64,000 nt of DNA. Origin: Margaritifera margaritifera (lineage: Eukaryota; Mollusca; Bivalvia; Unionida; Margaritiferidae). Where the stretch lies: assembly GCA_029931535.1 (NCBI GenBank), contig JAQPZY010000871.1, forward strand, positions 434,001 through 498,000, given 5' to 3'. The notes under the pieces are model-generated. The model saw nothing but the letters and a program-made list of their open reading frames with translations, was not told the DNA's origin and ran no database searches. Both the position numbers and the translations under genes were made by a program. Shown here in pieces: positions 22,337 through 33,580 of this stretch (positions are counted from its first letter, which is position 1; every line of letters begins with the position of its first letter).

Positions 22337-23760
22337 GTGAATGATCTGCTTGATCAAGTGATAGACATTGCCAGGAAATTCCCCCAAGATCCAACCTGCT
22401 CAAACAGCCACAGTCACAGGTGTTTCATCCATGCTCAAACAGGCTACTCTTTCATGTCTGGTTCTTTTTCAGGAGAGCCTTGCAAAGAAAAGAATTTAGG
22501 CCTTCTGTCATGGAGAGAATTTCATGTGCTATAAAACCCTCTACTTTAAAAGTGTATGAGGGGAAGTGGTGGAATTTCAGGGACTGGTGCAACAGCAACA
22601 GCATAATCCCCTTGAGTGCCTCAATCCCACAGTTGCCTAACTTTTTTTTCTGGCTCTTCAAGGAGAAAAGGGGGCCCTGGATGGCTGAGTGGTCTAAGGT
22701 GCTAGCCTTTAAAAATCACTCACACATCTCACCTCTGTCTCGGCTCAACCAACATGGGTATGTGAGAAAGCTTGCCAGTAGCTTCCTGCAGTCTTCCCGG
22801 ATTCTTCCTCCACCAAATATACTGACCAGTATATATAGCCTATCATGTGCAGAAAAGTGGCGCTAAACCCCATAAACCAATCAAGGAGAAAAAGTTAGAC
22901 CCCACTACTATCAAAGGCCTCTGCTCCATGATCTCAGACATATTCAGGCATCACAGTAGAGCAGATATAGGTCATGATAAGGATTTATCAGACTCATTAG
23001 CCAATTTTGAATTTAATAGGCCCAAAGTGTTCACCCTGTTTCACATGTGGAATTTGTCAATTGGTGCTGACATTCAGCCCTTAGCCAGCACCTTCTTGAA
23101 GCTGCCATCATACAAAACATTGTTTCTTGATAGCTTTAGCTTCAGCATGCAGGATGAGTAAGTTGCATGCCCTTTCAATGGACCCAAACTATCAACAGTT
23201 CAAATAAGACGGTTCCATGGTCCTGGTGATGCAATCAGGCTTTTAGTGAAGAACAGACTGCATTCAATAGGCAGTCAAAGAGTGGTCATCCTGCCCCTCT
23301 CCTCCATTGATCATTCTAGGGAGGCAGTGATGCAGGACTCAGTCTGCTCAAACACTATGTATAGCACATGGAAAAGTGCAATATGGCCTGGCAATGCCTC
23401 TTTCTTCTGGTCTAGCCAGGGAAAAAGGATATAACGACTCAAGCCCAGGCATCATGACTAAAGTGGGTAATGTGCTCTGCGTATTCTGAGATCTCAAAAG
23501 ATCAAGTACACCTCATGAAACTCTCAGCTCACAAAATCAGAGCTATCTCTGCAAGCTTCACATTTGAATGGAATGTGGCAATCTGAGACATAATAGATGT
23601 AGTTGGCTGGCATGCACAGTCAACCTTCTCAAGCTTCTAACTACATAATCTAACTTTGCAAAGACAAGAATTGGATCTGGTATGTCTGGTGACTGCAGCC
23701 CAGACCATCATCAGACCAGTTTAAAGTCAGCACAGCCTTACCACAGGTAATAAACATTTC
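22337..23760 (+). pseudogene. Tyrosine recombinase of the DIRS-type element, split by a SINE
   Basis: The first part (22500-22660) encodes ISCAIKPSTLKVYEGKWWNF then FRDWCNSNSIIPLSAS, the N-terminal core-binding helices of a DIRS recombinase. After the SINE it resumes as KLDPTTIKGLCSMISDIFRH and SDSLANFEFNRP. The C-terminal catalytic part near 23520-23750 reads LSAHKIRAISASFTFEWNVA, DIIDVVGWHAQSTFSSF and LDLVCLVTAAQTII. The expected catalytic FY is lost to a stop (STFSSF*), and other frame breaks occur between 23160 and 23460. Confidence 0.82.
22670..22880 (+). mobile_element. tRNA-derived SINE, 211 bp, in the recombinase pseudogene
   Basis: The 12-bp target duplication TCAAGGAGAAAA lies at 22658-22669 and 22881-22892. 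The head CCCTGGATGGCTGAGTGGTC resembles a Ser/Leu-type tRNA with an A box (TGGCTGAGTGG); the B box is weak (CTCGGCTCAACC). The tail CTTCCTCCACCAAATATACT..AGCCTATCATGTGC..GGCGCTAAACCCCATAA is shared with 27336-27450. Removing the insert restores the recombinase reading WLFKEK-KLDPT. Confidence 0.85.
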
Positions 23761-24120
23761 TTCCACTGGATTTTCCAAGTAATTTTACTTGGTAAGAAAA
23801 AGTCATTGGCTTCCTTTTCTCTTACATGTGTACTGTTGTCACTGCTTATGTGACTGTCAGTTGCACTGGTCTGATGTTAGGAGTGTGGGGGAAGAATCAT
23901 TATTCCCTTCAAGGTGACCATGGTAGAGTTAGGATGCTCAGCATTGCCTCCTTCTGTTACCTATTCTTCTAATGATAATGTGATCAGGGAATGTATTAAA
24001 AGGAGAAAGCATATTTTTTAGTAAATTATGTTTCACCGAGATTACTCACCTGATCATTTTACTATTAAACCCACCCATACCTCCCCGCAAATGCGAGCAT
24101 CCTCATTGAGATATCGCTCA

Positions 24121-24206
24121 AGCTAAAACTGGTAATCAACCATAGCCACCTAGCTGTGGTGACGGGAGGTCAGGGAAAGTGTTGGGAAGAGTTTCTTCCC
24201 TTCATC
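24121..24206 (-). repeat. Right inverted terminal repeat of the DIRS-type element
   Basis: The complement of this segment matches 19751-19837 in order with only a few indels. It lies between the arms of a further inverted repeat (24021-24062 with 24289-24334). Confidence 0.85.
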
Positions 24207-24340
24207 TATATGGAATATAGATGGGAAAGATGACATTTTTTGTCTTTCCACGATTGCTGGATTTCGAGAGGTAGTGGAGCTTCTTCCTAATGTTAATGTG
24301 ATAAGGTAAGTATTCGCTGAGAAACATAATTTACTAACAA

Positions 24341-24906
24341 ATTTGCTTTTTGTAATACTGTCAGATCATTTTTGTTCATGGTGTACAAATTTGTGTGAAT
24401 TTTGTTGTTGCTTCAAACCGTGTATGTATAAATCCAACAAAGTGTGTACTGCCTTTAGAGGCAACACTCATCCCAGGTACTTTCATGATTTAAGTACCCA
24501 TTAAAAGGTTGCCTTGTACAAAACCAGGAAAAATCATGCCCAAGAAAGATGTTTCCTGCAAATTCTTATTTTTATGTCCAGCTTTTGGTATCCGATCTTC
24601 CTGCTTTTCACCATCCAAACATCTAATAATTTTATTTGTGTACCCTATTTTTCACCTTGGCTCCAGATATCTGATAGAGTGGTGAAAAGTTGAAAAAGTT
24701 TGTCATAGTATCTATTCTGTTTAGAGCTACTTCTAGGTGGTAAGCTCTCATTTTTCCTTATGGAAGGTGGGGAAGAGGTGGTGGCAGACAGGTTGGTGTT
24801 GAGACATACAAGAGAGCGTTTTGTCTTTGTGACAAATATTGTGATTGTTTGATAAAATAATCAAGTAGATAACAAAGCAATTTATTACAGAGGTAACTTT
24901 ATTTTC
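24341..24906. other. Intron sequence between the DIRS-type element and exon 24981
   Basis: No repeat or coding signal recognised. It ends at the alternative acceptor TTTATTTTCAG (24898-24908). Confidence 0.5.
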
Positions 24907-24980
24907 AGCCTAACTCCAGCTCCACCGAGTCTTAGAGTTATAACATTTGTGGCTAAGCCATTTCCATTTTTCTTTCTCAG

Positions 24981-25231
24981 GCCACCAGCAACATTAGATG
25001 ACCTAATAAATTATGTGAACAAGTTTCATGATGCAGACCACAGAGAGAGCATGACCTTCTTCAGACCTCAGGAATTTGTTCATCACAATAACCAGGCTTT
25101 AGAAGACTTTTTACAAGAGTACAGTCAGAGGTTCCCAGACATTACACGGCTTTACAGTATTGGAGAGTCTGTCAAAGGGAGAAAACTCTGGGTCATGGAG
25201 ATTTCAGACAATCCTGGAATGCATGAACCTG
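24981..25231 (+). CDS. CPD: CPD exon: start of catalytic domain B
   Basis: The exon is 251 nt. Its acceptor TTTTTCTTTCTCAG|G is strong and its donor is CCTG|GTATTG. It encodes PPATLDDLINYVNKF, then FVHHNNQALEDFLQEY, RFPDITRLYSIGESVKGR and KLWVMEISDNPGMHEPG. This is the N-terminal part of an M14B catalytic domain: a helix with HHNN..L..FL, then P-x-I-T-R-L-Y-S-I-G-x-S-V-x-G-R-x-L-W-V-M-E-I-S. The first base completes Val from the previous exon, the last is the first base of Gly. A second acceptor at 24907-24908 would add exactly 72 nt in frame (see findings); I chose the downstream one because it gives a shorter, more usual linker. Confidence 0.9.
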
Positions 25232-25301
25232 GTATTGAATTTTTACGTAATAGAAGGGGGAAAAAAGCACTGATTTGTTCATATTATTTTTTTTTTTAAT
25301 G

Positions 25302-25429
25302 TAAACAATTTCCATGATATTACTTACATCTTTTATTACCCTGTAAATGAACATTTTAAAAAATGTCAACAATTTCCATGATATTACTTACATCTTTTAT
25401 TACCCTGTAAATGAACATTTTAAAAAATG
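25302..25429. repeat. 64-bp tandem duplication
   Basis: Two almost identical copies with AACAATTTCCATGATATTAC and CCTGTAAATGAACATTTTAA, ~70 bp after the donor of exon 24981-25231. Confidence 0.93.
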
Positions 25430-25559
25430 TATATGATAAATGTGTTTGAATTATCACTTGAAAAAACCAAGACTTGTACAAGCTGATGAATTGCTCAAAG
25501 TCTGAAACAAAACAGTATAAACTGCACCTAATGTTCATACCAAATGTGCATAGAGTCTA

Positions 25560-25950
25560 GTTTATATTTTAGCCACATATAGACACAAGTGACCCCAAAG
25601 CAGTCTTTGACAGATATAGACACAAGTGACCCCAAAGCAATCTTTGATACATATAGACACAAGTGATCCAAAAGCAGTCTTTGACCCACAGACACAATTG
25701 AGTCAAAAGTAATCTTTGACACATATAGACACAAGTGACCCAAAAGTAATCTTTGACACATATAGACACAAGTGATCCAAAAGTAATCTTTGACACATAT
25801 AGACACAAGTGATCCAAAAGTAATCTTTGACACATATAGACACAAGTGATCCAAAAGTAATCTTTGATGGCACATATAGACAAAAGTGATCCAAAAGTAA
25901 TCTTTGACACGTATCGTCAAAAGTGATCCAAAAGTAATCTTTGACATTAC
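25560..25950. repeat. 37-bp minisatellite, ~10-11 copies
   Basis: The unit reads GACACATATAGACACAAGTG and ATCCAAAAGTAATCTTT. Minus-strand ORFs of up to 139 codons across it are artefacts of the repeat. Confidence 0.93.
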
Positions 25951-26283
25951 CAGATCAATTATTTTACATATACCGTTATGATGTCAATCGAGAGCTGTCT
26001 TTCTTGGTCTGTTTCATTCCAATTTTATATACAGGTGATCGATTAAAAAACATATATATCTTTTTATTTTTATTTCTGTCATTGACTCATTGGATTTCAT
26101 GAGATAATGATTTACTCCCCTGATGTATTAAGATGATGTAGACAAGTATTCTCTGAGAACTCTAGTCAGTATTAAAAAATGCATCATTGTTTTGAAACTT
26201 TATATTTATGTCTTGAGGAGGAAGGAGAAGATCTTGTATAAGTATTCATTAGTTACAAAGATCATGAAATTAGTAGAATAATA

Positions 26284-26500
26284 ATGTCTGCCATGAGTTG
26301 CATGCAATGAATGACATATTTCATTACTCATTGAGTTTATATGCCATGAGTTGCTTGCAGTGAATGACATATTTCATTACCCATCGAGTTTGTATGTCAT
26401 GAATTGCTTGCAGGGAATGACAGATTTCATTACTGATTAAGTTTATATGCCATGAGTTGCATGCAATGAATGAAATATTTAATTACTCGTAGAGTTTAAT
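26284..26500. repeat. ~53-bp tandem repeat, 4 copies
   Basis: The unit contains ATGCCATGAGTTGCATGCA and ATGAATGACATATTTCATTAC. Confidence 0.85.
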
Positions 26501-26574
26501 AAATTTCATTTCAGATAAATAAGAGGTTGAGATATATTTTATGTCAAAAATAGAAAAAAGTTTGCATTACATAA

Positions 26575-26950
26575 TAGACTTGCTGTGTGATGATGCATGA
26601 TGTTATGTCATTGTGTGATGATTCTCAGTGTTTCATCACAATGTGCAATATTTATGGGTGTTGTGTCACAATGTGTGATGATGATGGGTGTTACATCACA
26701 GTGTGTGATGATGATGGGTGTTATGTAACAATGTGATGATGAGTGTTATGTAACAATGTGATGCTTGGTATTATGTAACTATATGTGATGATGCTGGTAT
26801 GTGACAATGTGCAATGATTCTGAGTGTTATGTCACTGTGATGATGCTTTGTGTTATGTCATAATGTGTGATAATGCTGGGTATTTTGACACAATGTGTGA
26901 TGGTGCTCAGTGTTTAGTCACATCCTGTGATGATGTTCAATGCTAAGTCA
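26575..26950. repeat. Degenerate TGTGATGATG-rich tandem repeat
   Basis: About a dozen diverged ~30-38-bp units built from GTGTTATGTCACAATG and TGTGATGATGCTG. It ends ~80 bp upstream of exon 27032-27223. Confidence 0.8.
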
Positions 26951-27031
26951 TATTGCAACATAATTTTTGATGTAAAAATAACACACTGATAAATGTGAAC
27001 ATGATGTAAATTTATTTTGCAAATATTCCAG

Positions 27032-27223
27032 GAGAGCCTGAGTTTAAATACATTGGCAATATGCATGGCAATGAGGTTGTGGGTCGAGAAATGTTGCTGA
27101 CGCTGATTCAGTTTCTGTGTGACAATTATCATAGCAACCAGTTTATTGGACTAATGGTCAACTACACTCGGATCCACATCATGCCCACCATGAACCCTGA
27201 TGGCTACAGCATATCTCGTATGG
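27032..27223 (+). CDS. CPD: CPD exon: zinc-binding HxxE segment of domain B
   Basis: The exon is 192 nt, phase 1 in and phase 1 out. The acceptor is ATATTCCAG and the donor ATGG|GTAAGG. It encodes [20 protein letters not shown], then [13 protein letters not shown] and, later, [23 protein letters not shown] supplies the zinc ligands His69 and Glu72 (CPA numbering); the Arg in [14 protein letters not shown] fits Arg127, a substrate and transition-state residue. Both are intact, so domain B looks catalytically competent. A 5'-truncated SINE is inserted 112 bases after the donor, and read-through past the donor would run into it. Confidence 0.94.
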
Positions 27224-27335
27224 GTAAGGTTTGCAGATCAGTGCAGTCTCTCTTGTCATGGGCAAGACATAGGTATAATGAACTTGCCTCAAAGAAGTTA
27301 AGGAGAGCTATTTTACTAGCCCTGGTGTCAGTGTC

Positions 27336-27450
27336 TGTGGGTCGGTGGTTCTTCCCGGGGTTTTCTCGGGTTCTTCCTCCACCAGATATACTGGCCGCCA
27401 TGTATAGCCTATCATGTGCTGAAAAATGGCATTAAACCCATAACAACCAA
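27336..27450 (+). mobile_element. 5'-truncated SINE, same family as 22670-22880
   Basis: It contains the shared tail TTCTTCCTCCACCAGATATACT..TATAGCCTATCATGTGCTG..GGCATTAAACCCATAA and is flanked by the 14-bp duplication CTGGTGTCAGTGTC at 27322-27335 and 27451-27464. Further 3', part of the target sequence is repeated once more (to ~27530). It sits 112 bp downstream of the donor of exon 27032-27223. Confidence 0.82.
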
Positions 27451-27639
27451 CTGGTGTCAGTGTCAGTTTTGGCATTGGTGAGAGCTATTTTACTACCCCT
27501 GGTGTCAGTGTCAGTTTTGGCATTGGTGCACATAAAAAAGCATATACATATGTAAAACCTTATTGCATCTCAACCAGTCTTTCTTCCTAAATCCATGACA
27601 GCAGTTTGGGGTGGGTTTTGAAGCAGCTACCCCCTGGGG

Positions 27640-28265
27640 AGGGGACTGTCTAATTACATGTACATTATTGGTAGATTCTTGGTTAAAATTTTACATTTAG
27701 CTCAGGTTTTTTGCATCCTTTTTACAGGCTGTTCTACATGGAATCATGAAATTTGGTGAGGGAATGCATGTTGATGATACTATGCCCACATCACAAAATT
27801 AGGTCAATATGACCAATACTTCACACTTCACTGACTTGGGTTAAATTGTGTTTTAAGTTTATTTCTCAAGCTCTGTTCAAACTAGAATTGTAAAACTAGG
27901 TGATTGTTTGCATCTCTCTTAGTACCACAACCCTACAACAAAGGAAGGTCACTGTAACCTACATTTCACATTTTAATGGCTTAGGTTAATTTTTTGCAAT
28001 TAGCTCATGACTACATAGGTTGTTTTTCCTTTTATGCGTACTGTTACACCTGGAATCATGAACTTTGTGAGGATATGCACCCTCTTCATAAAAGCAGATC
28101 ACTTTGACCCACATTTCATGCATCACTGACTTTGGTTAAGTTTTGTGTAATAACTGTTCATTGTAGAATCATTCACCGAGATGATTGTATACATCTCTAT
28201 TACTTTCACACCCTACAAAAAAGGGCAGTCAACTACATTTTACATTTTTACTGACTTGCGTTAAA
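27640..28265 (+). repeat. Dispersed repeat family R1, two diverged ~310-bp units
   Basis: Ordered blocks TTTAGCTCATGA.., CTGTTACACCTGGAATCATGAA, GTGAGGATATGCA, CACTGTAACCTACATTTCAC and ACTGACTTGGGTTAA occur twice here. They recur at 30500-31085, 37430-37560 and 40615-40960. Nature unknown. Confidence 0.6.
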
Positions 28266-28520
28266 GTTTTAGCTCACCTGGTCATAAGGTCAAGTGAGCT
28301 TATGGTATGATCCTGTATCAGTCGTGTGTTGCCCATCAAGGGCATATATCATCAAAATTTCAGACCAGGAATGTATTCAAATAGAATTTGGATTTTCATC
28401 GATATTAATAAAACTATCAATTTTTTTTTTCTTTCTTGTTTTTGGTCTACATTTATATATTTTGACATCCCCCACCCCTCACCCCTGCCAAGTCTTATTG
28501 AAAATACTGTGAACTCGGTC
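28266..28520 (+). repeat. Fragment of family R2 head
   Basis: TTTAGCTCACCTGGTCATAA..CAAGTGAGCTTATGGTATGA matches the start of the repeat at 1906. It merges into an AT-rich tract. Confidence 0.6.
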
Positions 28521-29160
28521 ATCTAAATCTAAATGACATTTTAGGCATCTTGTTTCTTTTGGGATTCAGACTAATAATGAAATGAATGTAGGTATTATTT
28601 TCCATATTTATTTTCAAAATTGGTCTCGATTACTTCAGTTATATTTGGGGACCAGCTAAAGACATTTCTCTGTGAAGTGATTAGTTCACATTAAAAATTG
28701 CATAATTTGACTTTCGAGGTAACATGACAGGAATGCGAAAAATTGAAAACAATTCATGCACACAGTCAATGACTCAATTATTTCTTAATTTTAATGTGTA
28801 AAAAATTCAGTTTACACTAAATTACAGGACTGAAAGTATTTAATCCAATCTTTTGTGCTCAGCTTCCCTGTTAAGTTACAATGTTGAAGGCGTGTTGACT
28901 TTCATATGTCCCCTGTTTTATACCTTGCTCTTCATCAACTTGCTGTACTACACATTATCTTTTAAAGATTGCCTGAATGACAATGAATAGAAATTGCGAT
29001 GTTGTGAGCAACATAATTTTCAGAGCATTCAGAATTTCGACATAATCACCTTGTAAGTGAGTGTTTGAATTTCAGGTGATTTAGCAGGTTTGATGTGGTC
29101 CCCTTGTAATTTCCTCAAAGTTGCATCGTTTTCATTTTGCCTTGTTTGTTTTTTTCACTA
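28521..29160. other. Intron sequence with no recognised feature
   Basis: No tandem structure, splice-flanked coding segment or transposon motif was recognised between the R2 head and the short duplication at 29165. Confidence 0.45.
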
Positions 29161-29164
29161 TATG

Positions 29165-29258
29165 CTGTCAAACAGCGCTATGATGAACCATGATCAGCAT
29201 TATTGACTGCTGTCAAACAGCGCTAAGATGAACCATGATCAGCATTATTGACTGCTGA
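29165..29258. repeat. 46-bp tandem duplication
   Basis: CTGTCAAACAGCGCTATGAT..ACCATGATCAGCATTATTGA occurs twice in a row with one mismatch. Confidence 0.9.
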
Positions 29259-29369
29259 ATCTGGTTGTAAGTATCACTACTCGCAAGGTAAACAAATGAA
29301 TATTTGAATACCAAAATTGGACCAGTGAGTCAGAAGCAAAATTTTCAGGTCCTGAGTTGAGTTTAGTAA

Positions 29370-30190
29370 ATGATCAAAATCCACACATATTAATGAGGAG
29401 AGCTCACATTTGATTGGCTGAGCTTTTTACACTTGAGAGGTCATATTTCTGATCCAGTTTTGATTAAATTTGAAATATATCCTAACATCATTGAGATGCT
29501 AAATGAGTTCAATAACGAGTGAGTTACACACATATTAATGAGGTGGTCTTGAATTTGATCGATTGAGCTTGTTGTCACTCTGAAGGCAATATTTCTGGTT
29601 TGACTTTGATCAGACTTGGAATATATGCTTATATCATCAACATCTTGATGACTTTGATAATTTAATGAATGAAATTCACACATATTAATGAGGTGATCTT
29701 GCATCTGATTGGCTGACCTTGTTACTATTTTGGAAGTTATATTTCAGATCCGATTTCAATCAAACTTGGAATATAAGCTTTTATTATCAAGATCTCTGAT
29801 AAGTTCATTAGTGATCAAAACACAAACATAGTAATGATTGGCTGAGATCTCACACAAGTTTGAAAATGAGTGAAACCCATGCATTTTAATAAGGAAATCT
29901 TGCATCTGATTGGCTGAGCTTGTTACCACTCTTCAGTCTGTATTTTTTATTTGATTTTGATCAACATAAGTAACTAGGTTTTTTATTGTGAAGATCTCAG
30001 ATGAGAACAATAATGAGCAAGATCCACATATTCTAATGAACTGATCTATAATTTTCATCGTATTTCTGATAGATTTCTAATCAAACCTGGAAGAAAAAAT
30101 TATTTAATCAATATCTCAGATGAGTTAAAATATGGGCGACATGCACAAATATTAATGAGGTGATCTTGCATGTGATTGACTGTAGGCGTA
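29370..30190. repeat. Diverged ~110-150-bp repeat units
   Basis: At least six units share CACACATATTAATGAGGTGA, TCTTGCATCTGATTGGCTGA, GCTTGTTACC and TTTGATCAAACTTGGAATAT. Heavily diverged, so the period is only approximate. Confidence 0.65.
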
Positions 30191-30499
30191 GGTATTGAAT
30201 TAAAAATCACATTGTGATATATTGCAATATTGAATGAAATACTGAAATAATATTGTGGTATATTAATTTAAGAAGAAAGAAAAAATAGTTCATATTTTGT
30301 TGAAATGAAATGATTAACAACACTAATAAAATAATTAAAACGATTGCTAACATGATGCAGATCTCCTGGTTTGATCACACTTGCAATATGGAATCGTATC
30401 ATCACCATAGCGTTGTGTTCTTAATATACTATATTACCCTGCTTAGTGAAATAGTTAACTTATGTAAGCCAGGTGAGTGATATCAGACCCATTTGGGAC

Positions 30500-31085
30500 T
30501 CGGGTTTATTTCCTGACCACATAGGTTCATATTTTACTCTTCATTGACTTGGGTTACATTTTGTGTTTGATGTTAATTTCTCAGGCACTGTTCATGCTAG
30601 AATTGTTAAATTGATATGCGACTCTATTAGTATCACCCCGTTACAACAGAAGAAGCTCATCATAAGAAGCTCATCAGAAGAAGCTCATCGTTACAACAGA
30701 AGAAGCTCATCATAACCTGTATTATATATTTTTGGGTAATTGGTTAAGTTGTTGCATTTAATTCATGAGTTTTTGGGCCTGCTATGTACATACTGTCCTA
30801 CCAAAAATCTTGAAACATGGTGAGGGGATACATCGTAATAAGTACTACACCCTAATTGCAACAAGAGGTCTGTGTGATCTATATTTCATGCTACAGTGAC
30901 TTCTCTATATGTTTTGCTTAAGGTTCATTTATTGGGTACTGTTTATGTTAGAATCATGAAACTTGATAATTGGATACATCTCTGTTAGTACTACACCCTT
31001 ACCAATCAAAGGTCATCCTGACCTAAATTGTATGCTTTACTAACATAGGTCAAGTATTTGTGTTTAGCTCATGACCACAGATATT
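30500..31085 (+). repeat. Dispersed repeat family R1
   Basis: Two further diverged units with TTCATGCTAGAATTGTTAAA, AACAGAAGAAGCTCATCATAA and TTTGGGTAATTGGTTAAG blocks. A short AAGAAGCTCATCA repetition lies at 30645-30715. Confidence 0.55.
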
Positions 31086-32000
31086 TCCATGCTATATATA
31101 TATCAGCCTGAACAGAAGGCTTTTTATGATCAGTGCATTTGGAAGTAGGAATAAATATGTTTATTCAGTGGTAAACTTTCCATATTAATGAATATACATT
31201 GAATATTGTGATAGGTTACCCTCAACAACTTAACTGTGTGTATTGTACATGAGAATGGGTATAAGAATTAGATGAGTGGAATGCATGCTTTTTATCTGGG
31301 GCCTCAGCTGTAGTGGCTAATCAAAGTATTTCAGATACATGTACTCTGCTTCTGGTAGTGGTTATACTGGCTGTCTCTCCCAAGTTTACTCAAAGCCATT
31401 GACACTCGCACAGTAAAATCTGACTTCTAGAGGTGGACAGTGATAATAGCTTCTGAAACAGATCTTAAGAAAAATGATATTAAAAACATAATAATGTATG
31501 GTTTTTACTAACTCATTTATAGTACTTTTGTTTTGATATTTAAAAGATTGCTCTTTTTGATTGTTTTATATCTTTTATACCCTGTCACAGTATATATGTA
31601 TATATATGATTTAATGCCACAATACTGGTTATTTAGTGCTGATTAAAAGTTATGTTTAAAAAAATGTAAAGATAAAATATTGCAAAAAAACAGTTAGAAA
31701 AGGGGCCAACATTTTCTTGCCCAGATACCTTTAGTCTGAATTTATTTCATACATGACAATGAATGTTTACAATGGCTGCTGGAGACTGCTAAAACTTTGA
31801 AGAAGTCAGCTATGTAATCATTGATTGCATTCTGGGTTTTTTCAGCGGTGATAATGATGGCAATGCTGTTTTTGTTGTCAACAATGACATTTATGTTAAT
31901 GCCCTATATTAAAGTCACATGTCTTTTACATTAGAATATGTCTGAAGTTTTGTACCCTGATATGCTACATGTTCCGGTCTTGTTTGCTGAATCAGCAGAA
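31086..32000. other. Intron sequence with no recognised feature
   Basis: AT-rich intron 3' of exon 27032-27223. No coding or repeat signal beyond short TA runs near 31595. Confidence 0.5.
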
Positions 32001-32004
32001 ATGT

Positions 32005-32245
32005 TTACCATCATAATGTCATTACAGGGAAGACACTACATTCAGTAGACCCCTTTTTGAAGAAAAAGCATGAACTGTGAGATATTTAACAGTCCTATAA
32101 ATGTACTAGTAACTGCATAGCAAAATACTTTCCTTTATGTCATCATAATGCTATTACTGGGAAGACACTAGATTCAGTGGAAACCTTGTAAAAGAAGAAG
32201 CATGAACTGTGCAATACATAACAGCTCTGTAGAGGGACTGCACTA
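32005..32245. repeat. ~134-bp imperfect tandem duplication
   Basis: Both copies carry CATCATAATGTCATTACAGG, GAAGACACTA, ATTCAGT, AGAAGCATGAACTGTG and ACAGC. Confidence 0.8.
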
Positions 32246-32574
32246 TTAACTGTACAACAGCATGCTTTTCTTAACACAGGTTTCCAAGTAGGCATGAAAG
32301 TTAGAAGTATGTTAACTTAGACGTAGTATTTCGAAAGTTTTTAATGTGTGGTACTGGTTAGAAGAGGCATAGGAATGGAGCACAAAAAGGGGATGACCAA
32401 ATTTGTCCTAGGAATCTATTTTAATTCCAGAAATGTAGTATTAAGACATATGAACTGTGCATGCCACACACTTATTTATGAGCAATTTCTGCTCATATTT
32501 CATGGAAATGTGAGTACAGAATAAACAAATATCACGATTTGTGCAGCAGCTTGTTCTCTGTGGCAATTGGTACA

Positions 32575-33580
32575 GGTCAACTATTGTACAGATTTAAGGA
32601 TGTACTAGTACAGTCCTACTATTGTACAGATTTGAGGATGTACTGGTACAGTCCTACTGTTGTACAAATTTGAGGATGTACTGGTACAGTTCCAATATTG
32701 TACAATTTGAGGATGTACTGGCAAAGTCCCACTATTGTACAATTTGAGGATGGACTGGTACAGTCCTACTATTGTACAGATTTGAGGATGGACTGGTACA
32801 TTTCTACTGTTGTACAGATTTGAGGATGTACTGGTACAGTCCTACTATTGTACAATTTGAGGATGTACTGGTACAGTTCCAATATTGTACAATTTGAGGA
32901 TGTACCGGTAAAGTCCCACTATTGTACACATTTGAGGATGTACTGGTACAGTTCCAATATTGTACAATTTGAGGATGTACCGGTAAAGTCCCACTATTGT
33001 ACACATTTGAGGATGTACTGGCAAAGTCTCACTATGGTACAGATTTGAGGATGTACTAGTACAGTCCCACTATTGTACAAATTTGCGGATGTACTGGTAT
33101 AGTCCCACTATTGTACAGATTTGAGGATGTACTAGTATAGTCCTACTATTGTACAATTTGAGGATGTACTGGTAAAGTCTCACTATTGTACAATTTGAGG
33201 ATGTACTGGTACAGTTCCACTATTGTACAGATTTGAGGATGGACTGGTATATTCCTACCATTGTACAGATTTGTGGATGTACCGGTACAGTCCTACTATT
33301 GTACAATTTGAGGACGTACTGGTACAGTTCCAATATTGTACAATTTGAGGATGTACTGGCACAGTTCTATTATTGTACAAATTTGAGGATGTACTGGTAT
33401 AGTCCCACTATTGTACAGATTTGAGGATGTACTAGTACAGTCCCACTATTGTACACATTTGAGGATGTACTGGTACAGTTCTACTGTTGTACAGATTTGA
33501 GAATGTACTGGTACAGTCTCACTATTGTACAATTTGAGGATGTACTGGTACAGTCCTACTATTGTGCAGATTAGAGGATG
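32575..33580. repeat. 37-39-bp minisatellite, ~26 copies
   Basis: The unit contains CTATTGTACAGATTTGAGG and ATGTACTGGTACAGTCC. Length differs by the presence of GA in CAGATTT or CAATTT. Each unit holds the palindrome-like ATTGTACAAT and ACTGGTACAGT. Confidence 0.95.

Larger units (their letters stand above)
19751..24340 (+). mobile_element. DIRS-type tyrosine-recombinase retrotransposon, decayed
   Basis: The left end 19751-19837 is complementary, at about 80 percent by eye, to 24121-24206: both read GATGAAGGGAA.. and end TTTAGCT. Inverted termini, the order reverse transcriptase, RNase H, tyrosine recombinase, and absence of LTRs and integrase define DIRS elements. A second split inverted repeat at the right end (24021-24062 and 24289-24334) is like that of the element at 1-990, so the element probably extends to ~24340. 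All coding parts have stops or frameshifts. It lies in the intron between exons 19333-19422 and 24981-25231, in the gene's orientation. Confidence 0.85.

Noticed and set aside
22670..22760. Functional tRNA gene
   Set aside because: The A box is recognisable, but the B box is poor, the cloverleaf cannot be completed, and target duplications show it is a SINE.
25528..25947. Minus-strand 139-codon ORF
   Set aside because: Antisense of a 37-bp array.
32575..33580. CRISPR-like direct repeats
   Set aside because: No spacers; 37-39-bp units are tandem and diverged.
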